From: Oscarella lobularis
Taxonomy: Eukaryota; Porifera; Homoscleromorpha; Homosclerophorida; Oscarellidae
Assembly (NCBI RefSeq): GCF_947507565.1
Contig: NC_089191.1
Location: forward strand, 558,001-622,000
Direction of reading: 5' to 3'
Length of the DNA: 64,000 bases
Position 1 is the first letter of the stretch. Each line of letters starts with the position of its first letter. The notes under the pieces are model-generated. The model worked only from the letters and a program-made list of their open reading frames with translations. It searched no databases and was not told the DNA's origin. The position numbers and the translations under genes were made by a program. Shown here piece after piece: positions 54,775 through 64,000 of the stretch.

Positions 54775-57700
54775 TTTTATTATTTAGGCTCTAAGAATCA
54801 ATGATTAGGCCCTTATTTTATGTTTAGGCTCTAAGAATCAAAGATTAGGCCCTCAATTTATTATTTAGGTGCTAAGAATCAAAGATTAGGCCCTCAATTT
54901 GTTATTTAGGCTCTAAGAATCAAAGATTAGGCCCTCAATTTATTATTTAGGCTCTAAGAATCAAAGATTAGGCCCTCAATTTATTATTTAGGCTCTAAGA
55001 ATCAAAGATTAGGCCCTCAATCTATTATTTAGGTCATAAGAATCAAAGATTAGGCCCTCAATTTATTATTTAGGCTCTAAGAATCAATGATTAGGCCCTT
55101 ATTTTATGTTTAGGCTCTAAGAATCAAAGATTAGGCCCTCAATTTATTATTTAGGTCATAAGAATCAAAGATTAGGCCCTCAATTTATTATTTAGGCTCT
55201 AAGAATCAATGATTAGGCCCTTATTTTATGTTTAGGCTCTAAGAATCAAAGATTAGGCCCTCAATTTATTATTTAGGCTCTAAGAATCAAAGATTATGCC
55301 CTCAATTTATTATTTAGGCTCTAAGAATCAAAGATTAGGCCCTCAATTTATTATTTAGGCTCTAAGAATAAAAGATTAGGCCCTCAATTTATTATTTAGG
55401 CTCTAAGAATCAAAGATTCTGCCCTCAATTTATTATTTAGGCTCTAAGAATCAAAGATTAAGCCCTCAATTTATTACTTTGGCTCTAAGAATCAAAGAAT
55501 AGGCTCTCAATTTATTATTTAGGCTCTAAGAATCAAAGATTAGGCCCTCAATTTATATTTAGGCTCTAAGAATCAAAGATCATGCCCTCAATTTATTATT
55601 TAGGCTCTAAGAATCAAAGATTAGGCCCTCAATTTATTATTTAGGCTCTGAGAATCAAAGATTAGGCCCTCAATTTATTATTTAGGCTCTGAGAATCAAA
55701 GATTAGGCCCTCAATTTATTATTTAGGCTCTAAGAATCAAAGATTAGGCCCTCAATTTATTATTTAGGCTCTAAGAATGAATGTTTAGGCCCCTATTTTA
55801 TATTTAGGTCCTAAGAATCAAAGATTAGGCCCTCAATTTATTATTTAGGCTCTAAGAATCAAAGATTACGCTTTCAATTCATTATTTAGGCTCTAAGAAT
55901 CAAAGATTAGGCCCTCAATTTATTATTTAAGCTCTTAGAATCAAAGATTAGGCCCTCAATTTATTATTTAGGCTCTAAGAATCAAAGATTAGGCCCACAA
56001 TTTATTATTTAGGCTCTAAGAATCAAAGATTAGGCCCTCAATCTATTATTTAGGTCATAAGAATCAAAGATTAGGCCCTCAATTTATTATTTAGGCTCTA
56101 AGAATCAAAGATTAGGCCCTCAATTTATTATTTAGGCTCTAAGAATCAAAGATTATGCCCTCAATTTATTATTTAGGATCTGAGAATCAAATATTAAGCC
56201 CTCAATTTATTATTTAGGCTCTAAGAATCAAAGGTTAGGCCCTCAATTTATTATTTAGGCTCTAAGAATCAAAGATTAGGCTCTCAATTTATTATTTAGG
56301 CTCTAATAATCAAAGATTAGGCCCTCAATTTATTATTTAGGCTCTAAGAATCAAAGATTAGGCCCTCAATTTATTACTTAGGCTCTAAGAATCAAAGATT
56401 AGGCTCTCAATTTATTATTTAGGTGCTAAGAATCAAAGATTAGGCCCTCAATTTATCATTTAGGTCCTAAGAATCAAAGATTAGGCCCTCAATTTATTAT
56501 TTAGGCTCTAAGAATCAAAGATTAGGCCCTCAATTTATTATTTAGGCTCTAAGAATCAAAGATTAGGCCCCCAATTTATATTTAGGCTCTAAGAATCAAA
56601 TATTATGCCCTCAATTTATTATTTAGGCTCTAAGAATCAAAGATTAGGCCCTCAATTTATTACTTAGGCTCTAAGAATCAAAGATTAGGCCCCCAATTTA
56701 TATTTAGCCTCTAAGAATCAAATATTATGCCCTCAATTTATTATTTAGGCTCTAAGAATCAAAGATTAGGCCCTCAATTTATTACCTAGGCTCTAAGAAT
56801 CAAAGATTACGCTTTCAATTCATTATTTAGGCTCTAAGAATCAAAGATTAGGCCCTCAATTTATTATTTAAGCTCTTAGAATCAAAGATTAGGCCCTCAA
56901 TTTATTATTTAGGCTCTAAGAATCAAAGATTAGGCCCACAATTTATTATTTAGGCTCTAAGAATCAAAGATTAGGCCCTCAATCTATTATTTAGGTCATA
57001 AGAATCAAAGATTAGGCCCTCAATTTATTATTTAGGCTCTAAGAATCAAAGATTAGGCCCTCAATTTATTATTTAGGCTCTAAGAATCAAAGATTATGCC
57101 CTCAATTTATTATTTAGGATCTGAGAATCAAATATTAAGCCCTCAATTTATTATTTAGGCTCTAAGAATCAAAGGTTAGGCCCTCAATTTATTATTTAGG
57201 CTCTAAGAATCAAAGATTAGGCTCTCAATTTATTATTTAGGCTCTAATAATCAAAGATTAGGCCCTCAATTTATTATTTAGGCTCTAAGAATCAAAGATT
57301 AGGCCCTCAATTTATTACTTAGGCTCTAAGAATCAAAGATTAGGCTCTCAATTTATTATTTAGGTGCTAAGAATCAAAGATTAGGCCCTCAATTTATCAT
57401 TTAGGTCCTAAGAATCAAAGATTAGGCCCTCAATTTATTATTTAGGCTCTAAGAATCAAAGATTAGGCCCTCAATTTATTATTTAGGCTCTAAGAATCAA
57501 AGATTAGGCCCCCAATTTATATTTAGGCTCTAAGAATCAAATATTATGCCCTCAATTTATTATTTAGGCTCTAAGAATCAAAGATTAGGCCCTCAATTTA
57601 TTACTTAGGCTCTAAGAATCAAAGATTAGGCCCCCAATTTATATTTAGCCTCTAAGAATCAAATATTATGCCCTCAATTTATTATTTAGGCTCTAAGAAT

Positions 57701-60700
57701 CAAAGATTAGGCCCTCAATTTATTACCTAGGCTCTAAGAATCAAAGATTAGGCCCTCAATTTATTATTTAGGCTCTAACAATCGACGATTAGGCCCCTAT
57801 TTTATGTTTAGGCCCTAAGAATCAAAGATTAGGCCCTCAATTTGTTATTTAGGCTCTGAGAATCAAAGATTAGGTCCTCAATTTATTATTTAGGCTCTAA
57901 GAATCAAAGATTAGGCCCTCAATTTATTATTTAGGCTCTAAGAATCAAAGATTAGGCCCTCAATTTATTATTTAGGCTCTAAGAATCAAATATTATGCCC
58001 TCAATTTATTATTTAGGCTCTAAGAATCAAAGATGAGGCCCTCAATCTATTATTTAGGTCATAAGAATCAAAGATTAGGCCCTCAATTTATTATTTAGGT
58101 CCTAAGAATCAAAGATTAGGCCCTCAATTTATTATTTAGGCTCTAAGAATCAAAGATTAGGCCCTCAATTTATCATTTAGGTCCTAAGAATCAAGGATTA
58201 GGCCCTCAATTTATTATTTAGGCTCTAAGAATCAAAGATTAGGCCCTCAATCTATTATTTAGGTCATAAGAATCAAAGATGAGGCCCTCAATTTATTATT
58301 TAGGTCCTAAGAATCAAAGATTAGGCCCTCAATTTATTATTTAGGTCCTAAGAATCAAGGATTAGGCCCTCAATTTATTATTTAGGCTCTAAGAATCAAA
58401 GATTAGGCCCTCAATTTATTATTTAGGCTCTAAGAATCAAAGATTAGGCTCTCAATTTATTATTTAGGCTCTAATAATCAAAGATTAGGCCCTCAATTTA
58501 TTATTTAGGCTCTAAGAATCAAAGATTAGGCCCTCAATTTATTACTTAGGCTCTAAGAATCAAAGATTAGGCTCTCAATTTATTATTTAGGTGCTAAGAA
58601 TCAAAGATTAGGCCCTCAATTTATCATTTAGGTCCTAAGAATCAAAGATTAGGCCCTCAATTTATTATTTAGGCTCTAAGAATCAAAGATTAGGCCCTCA
58701 ATTTATTATTTAGGCTCTAAGAATCAAAGATTAGGCCCCCAATTTATATTTAGGCTCTAAGAATCAAATATTATGCCCTCAATTTATTATTTAGGCTCTA
58801 AGAATCAAAGATTAGGCCCTCAATTTATTACTTAGGCTCTAAGAATCAAAGATTAGGCCCCCAATTTATATTTAGGCTCTAAGAATCAAATATTATGCCC
58901 TCAATTTATTATTTAGGCTCTAAGAATCAAAGATTAGGCCCTCAATTTATTACCTAGGCTCTAAGAATCAAAGATTAGGCCCTCAATTTATTATTTAGGC
59001 TCTAACAATCGACGATTAGGCCCCTATTTTATGTTTAGGCCCTAAGAATCAAAGATTAGGCCCTCAATTTGTTATTTAGGCTCTGAGAATCAAAGATTAG
59101 GTCCTCAATTTATTATTTAGGCTCTAAGAATCAAAGATTAGGCCCTCAATTTATTATTTAGGCTCTAAGAATCAAAGATTAGGCTCTCAATTTATTATTT
59201 AGGCTCTAAGTATCAAATATTATGCCCTCAATTTATTATTTAAGCTCTAAGAATCAAAGATGAGGCCCTCAATCTATTATTTAGGTCATAAGAATCAAAG
59301 ATTAGGCCCTCAATTTTTTATTTAGGTCCTAAGAATCAAAGATTAGGCCCTCAATTTATTATTTAGGCTCTAAGAATCAAAGATTAGGCCCTCAATTTAT
59401 CATTTAGGTCCTAAGAATCAAGGATTAGGCCCTCAATTTATTATTTAGGCTCTAAGAATCAAAGATTAGGCCCTCAATCTATTATTTAGGTCATAAGAAT
59501 CAAAGATGAGGCCCTCAATTTATTATTTAGGTCCTAAGAATCAAAGATTAGGCCCTCAATTTATTATTTAGGCTCTAAGAATCAAAGATTAGGCCCTCAA
59601 TTTATTATTTAGGTCCTAAGAATCAAGGATTAGGCCCTCAATTTATTATTTAGGCTCTTAGAATCAAAGATTAGGCCCTCAATTTATTATTTAGGCTCTA
59701 AGAATCAAAGATTATGCCCTCAATTTATTATTTAGGATCTGAGAATCAAAGATTAAGCCCTCAATTTATTATTTAGGCTCTAAGAATCAAAGGTTAGGCC
59801 CTCAATTTATTATTTAAGCTCTAAGAATCAAAGATTAGGCCCTCAATTTATTATTTACGCTCTAAGAATCAAAGATTAGGCCCTCAATTTATTACTTAGG
59901 CTCTAAGAATCAAAGATTAGGCTCTCAATTTATTATTTAGGTGCTAAGAATCAAAGATTAGGCCCTCAATTTATCATTTAGGTCCTAAGAATCAAGGATT
60001 AGGCCCTCAATTTATTATTTAGGCTCTAAGAATCAAAGATTAGGCCCTCAATTTATTATTTAGGCTCTAAGAATCAAAGATTAGGCTCTCAATTTATTAT
60101 TTAGGCTCTAATAATCAAAGATTAGGCCCTCAATTTATTATTTAGGCTCTAAGAATCAAAGATTAGGCCCTCAATTTATTACTTAGGCTCTAAGAATCAA
60201 AGATTAGGCTCTCAATTTATTATTTAGGTGCTAAGAATCAAAGATTAGGCCCTCAATTTATCATTTAGGTCCTAAGAATCAAAGATTAGGCCCTCAATTT
60301 ATTATTTAGGCTCTAAGAATCAAAGATTAGGCCCTCAATTTATTATTTAGGCTCTAAGAATCAAAGATTAGGCCCCCAATTTATATTTAGGCTCTAAGAA
60401 TCAAATATTATGCCCTCAATTTATTATTTAGGCTCTAAGAATCAAAGATTAGGCCCTCAATTTATTACTTAGGCTCTAAGAATCAAAGATTAGGCCCCCA
60501 ATTTATATTTAGGCTCTAAGAATCAAATATTATGCCCTCAATTTATTATTTAGGCTCTAAGAATCAAAGATTAGGCCCTCAATTTATTACCTAGGCTCTA
60601 AGAATCAAAGATTAGGCCCTCAATTTATTATTTAGGCTCTAACAATCGACGATTAGGCCCCTATTTTATGTTTAGGCCCTAAGAATCAAAGATTAGGCCC

Positions 60701-63700
60701 TCAATTTGTTATTTAGGCTCTGAGAATCAAAGATTAGGTCCTCAATTTATTATTTAGGCTCTAAGAATCAAAGATTAGGCCCTCAATTTATTATTTAGGC
60801 TCTAAGAATCAAAGATTAGGCTCTCAATTTATTATTTAGGCTCTAAGTATCAAATATTATGCCCTCAATTTATTATTTAAGCTCTAAGAATCAAAGATGA
60901 GGCCCTCAATCTATTATTTAGGTCATAAGAATCAAAGATTAGGCCCTCAATTTTTTATTTAGGTCCTAAGAATCAAAGATTAGGCCCTCGATTTATTATT
61001 TAGGCTCTAAGAATCAAAGATTAGGCCCTCAATTTATCATTTAGGTCCTAAGAATCAAGGATTAGGCCCTCAATTTATTATTTAGGCTCTAAGAATCAAA
61101 GATTAGGCCCTCAATCTATTATTTAGGTCATAAGAATCAAAGATGAGGCCCTCAATTTATTATTTAGGTCCTAAGAATCAAAGATTAGGCCCTCAATTTA
61201 TTATTTAGGCTCTAAGAATCAAAGATTAGGCCCTCAATTTATTATTTAGGTCCTAAGAATCAAGGATTAGGCCCTCAATTTATTATTTAGGCTCTTAGAA
61301 TCAAAGATTAGGCCCTCAATTTATTATTTAGGCTCTAAGAATCAAAGATTATGCCCTCAATTTATTATTTAGGATCTGAGAATCAAAGATTAAGCCCTCA
61401 ATTTATTATTTAGGCTCTAAGAATCAAAGGTTAGGCCCTCAATTTATTATTTAAGCTCTAAGAATCAAAGATTAGGCCTTCAATTTATTATTTACGCTCT
61501 AAGAATCAAAGATTAGGCCCTCAATTTATTACTTAGGCTCTAAGAATCAAAGATTAGGCTCTCAATTTATTATTTAAGTGCTAAGAATCAAGGATTAGGC
61601 CCTCAATTTATTAGTTAGGCTCTTAGAATCAAAGTTTAGGCCCTCAATTTATTATTTAGGCTCTAAGAATCAAAGATTAGGCCCTCAATTTATTATTTAG
61701 GTCCTAAGAATCAAAGATTAGGCCCTCAATTTATTATTTAGGCTCTTAGAATCAAAGATTAGGCCCTCAATTTATTATTTAGGCTCTAATAATCAAAGAT
61801 TAGGCCCTCAATTTATTATTTAGGTCCTAAGAATCAAAGATTAGGCCCTCTATTTATTATTTAGGCTCTAAGAATCAAAGATTAGGCCCTCAATTTATTA
61901 TTTAGGTCCTAAGAATCAAGGATTTTTGCCCTCAATTTATTATTTAGGCTCTTAGAATCAAAGATTAGGCCCTCAATTTATTATCTAGGCTCTAAGAGTC
62001 AAAGATTAGGCCCTCAATTTATTATTTACGCTCTAAGAATGAATGTTTAGGCCCCTATTTTATATTTAGGTCCTAAGAATCAAAGATTAGGCCCTCAATT
62101 TATTATTTAGGCTCTAAGAATCAAAGATTAGGCTTTCAATTCATTATTTAGGCTCTAAGAATCAAAGATTAGGCCCTCAATTTATTATTTAAGCTCTTAG
62201 AATCAAAGATTAGGCCCTCAATTTATTATTTAGGCTCTAACAATCGACGATTAGGCCCCTATTTTATGTTTAGGCCCTAAGAATCAAAGATTAGGCCCTC
62301 AATTTGTTATTTAGGCTCTGAGAATCAAAGATTAGGCCCTCAATTTATTATTTAGGCTCTAAGAATCAAAGATTAGGCCCTCAATTTATTATTTAGGCTC
62401 TAAGAATCAAAGATTAGGCCCTCAATTTATTATTTAGGCTCTAAGAATCAAATATTATGCCCTCAATTTATTATTTAGGCTCTAAGAATCAAAGATTAGG
62501 CCCTCAATCTATTATTTAGGCTCTAAGAATCAAAGATTAGGCCCTCAATTTATTATTTAGGCTCTAAGAATGAAAGATTAGTCTCTCAATTTATTATTTA
62601 GGCTCTAAGAATCAAAGACTAGGCCCTCAATTTATTATTTTGGTCCTAAGAATCAAAGATTAGGCCCTCAATTTATTATTTAGGCTCTAACAATCAATGA
62701 TTAGGCCCCTATTTTATGTTTAGGCCCTAAGAATCAAAGTTTAGGCCCTCAATTTGTTATTTAGGTCCTAAGAATCAAAGATTAGGCCCTCAATTTATTA
62801 TTTAGGCTCTAAGAATCAAAGATTAGGCCCTCAATTTATTATTTAGGCTCTAAGAATCAAAGATTCTGCCCTCAATTTATTATTTAGGCTCTAAGAATCA
62901 AAGATTAGGCCCTCAATTTATTATTTAGGTCCTAAGAATCAAAGATTAGGCCCTCTATTTATTATTTAGGCTCTAAGAATCAAAGATTAGGCCCTCAATT
63001 TATTATTTAGGTCCTAAGAATCAAGGATTTTTGCCCTCAATTTATTATTTAGGCTCTTAGAATCAAAGATTAGGCCCTCAATTTATTATTTAGGCTCTAA
63101 GAATCAAAGATTAGGCCCTCAATTTATTATTTAGGCTCTAAGAATGAATGTTTAGGCCCCTATTTTATATTTAGGTCCTAAGAATCAAAGATTAGGCCCT
63201 CAATTTATTATTTAGGCTCTAAGAATCAAAGATTAGGCTTTCAATTCATTATTTAGGCTCTAAGAATCAAAGATTAGGCTTTCAATTTATTATTTAAGCT
63301 CTTAGAATCAAAGATTAGGCCCTCAATTTATTATTTAGGCTCTAAGAATCAAAGATTAGGCCCTCAATTTATTATTTAGGATCTGAGAATCAAAGATTAA
63401 GCCCTCAATTTATTATTTAGGCTCTAAGAATCAAAGATTAGGCCCTCAATTTATTATTTAGCCTCTAAGAATCAAAGATTAGGCCCTCAATTTATTATTT
63501 AGGCTCTAATAATCAAAGATTAGGCCCTCAATTTATTATTTAGGCTCTAAGAATCAAAGATTAGGCCCTCAATTTATTATTTAGGCTCTCAGAATCAAAT
63601 ATTATGCCCTCAATTTATTATTTAGGCTCTAAGAATCAAAGATTAGGCCCTCAATTTATTATTTAGGTCCTAAGAATCAAGGATTAGGCCCTCAATTTAT

Positions 63701-64000
63701 TATTTAGGCTCTTAGAATCAAAGATTAGGCCCTCAATTTATTATTTAGGCTCTAAGAATCAAAGATTAGGCCCTCAATTTATTATTTAGGCTCTAAGAAT
63801 GAATGTTTAGGCCCCTATTTTATATTTAGGTCCTAAGAATCAAAGATTAGGCCCTCAATTTATTATTTAGGCTCTAAGAATCAAAGATTAGGCTTTCAAT
63901 TCATTATTTAGGCTCTAAGAATCAAAGATTAGGCCCTCAATTTATTATTTAAGCTCTTAGAATCAAAGATTAGGCCCTCAATTTGTTATTTAGGCTCTAA
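54775..64000. repeat. 41-bp satellite array inside an ALDH6A1 intron, runs to window end
   Basis: The unit GCTCTAAGAATCAAAGATTA then GGCCCTCAATTTATTATTTA G (41 bases) is repeated about 220 times with point variants and 38-39 base shortened copies (TTTATATTTAGG). Marked variants recur at long distances: CTAACAATCGACGATTAGG near 57776, 58998, 60640 and 62240, and TACGCTTTCAATTCATT near 55868 and 56810, showing higher-order duplications of about 0.94, 1.2 and 1.6 kb. No open frame of note. Confidence 0.97.

Noticed and set aside
54775-64000. CRISPR-like regular array
   Set aside because: Units are contiguous with no unique spacers and the organism is eukaryotic; it is a satellite.
54775-64000. 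Telomeric repeat (TTAGGC-like)
   Set aside because: The hexamer is only part of a 41-base unit and is not itself tandem; it is interstitial satellite.

Overview
The window is a compact nuclear genome segment from an animal. Genes are split by very short GT-AG introns (often 50-100 bases), intergenic gaps are small, and several gene pairs are head-to-head. Gene content is metazoan: a collagen/fibrinogen-domain secreted protein, POFUT1, DEPTOR, RNF146, PCMTD, CISD2, a stathmin-domain protein and a microtubule tyrosine carboxypeptidase. The compactness and divergent sequence would fit an early-branching animal such as a homoscleromorph sponge, but I cannot prove the species from sequence alone.

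Layout. 1-1213 is a 5' part of a GNL2 gene (minus) that runs off the left edge. 1299-2904 is a MATCAP-type peptidase (minus), head-to-head with CDC20 (3154-4868, plus). 5362-10143 holds RNF146, PPP1R21 and the end of TRAPPC12, all minus. The TRAPPC12 frame continues upstream into an EF-hand module (to 16739) across a long intron filled by five ~629-bp tandem units, each with a long palindrome. Then come TMEM14 (plus), a seven-finger C2H2 protein (minus), an Asp-tract protein (plus), a ficolin-like collagen/fibrinogen protein (minus), a filamin-repeat protein (minus), and two tandem ankyrin plus coiled-coil paralogues (24280-28433, minus). CISD2 (plus), Elongin C (minus) and PCMTD (minus) follow. 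HADHB (plus, with a mariner-like element in one intron), DEPTOR (minus), a third ankyrin/coiled-coil gene (minus), a stathmin-domain gene (plus) and POFUT1 (plus) complete the gene-rich part.

From 42.5 kb the window becomes repeat-rich. Two related Helitron-like elements lie either side of an 80-base scrap of the MATCAP last exon, one carrying a nested mariner-like element. A complete second GNL2 gene (44659-47392, plus) follows; with the MATCAP scrap it forms an inverted duplicate of the left end of the window. 47.4-50.1 kb holds ~482-bp repeats and what looks like rDNA spacer. 50.1-52.1 kb is a degenerate rDNA unit: truncated 18S fused to 5.8S, ITS2 and a 28S with many internal deletions. 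52.2-53.1 kb is a 30-bp satellite. ALDH6A1 begins at 53684; one of its introns is invaded by a 41-bp satellite that fills the rest of the window (about 9.2 kb, roughly 220 copies).

Most genes are unrelated housekeeping or signalling genes. Possible functional neighbours are Elongin C beside PCMTD, whose C-terminus carries an Elongin-binding box. The CDC20 upstream region carries two CCAAT boxes and a TTTGAA element arranged like a G2/M cell-cycle promoter.
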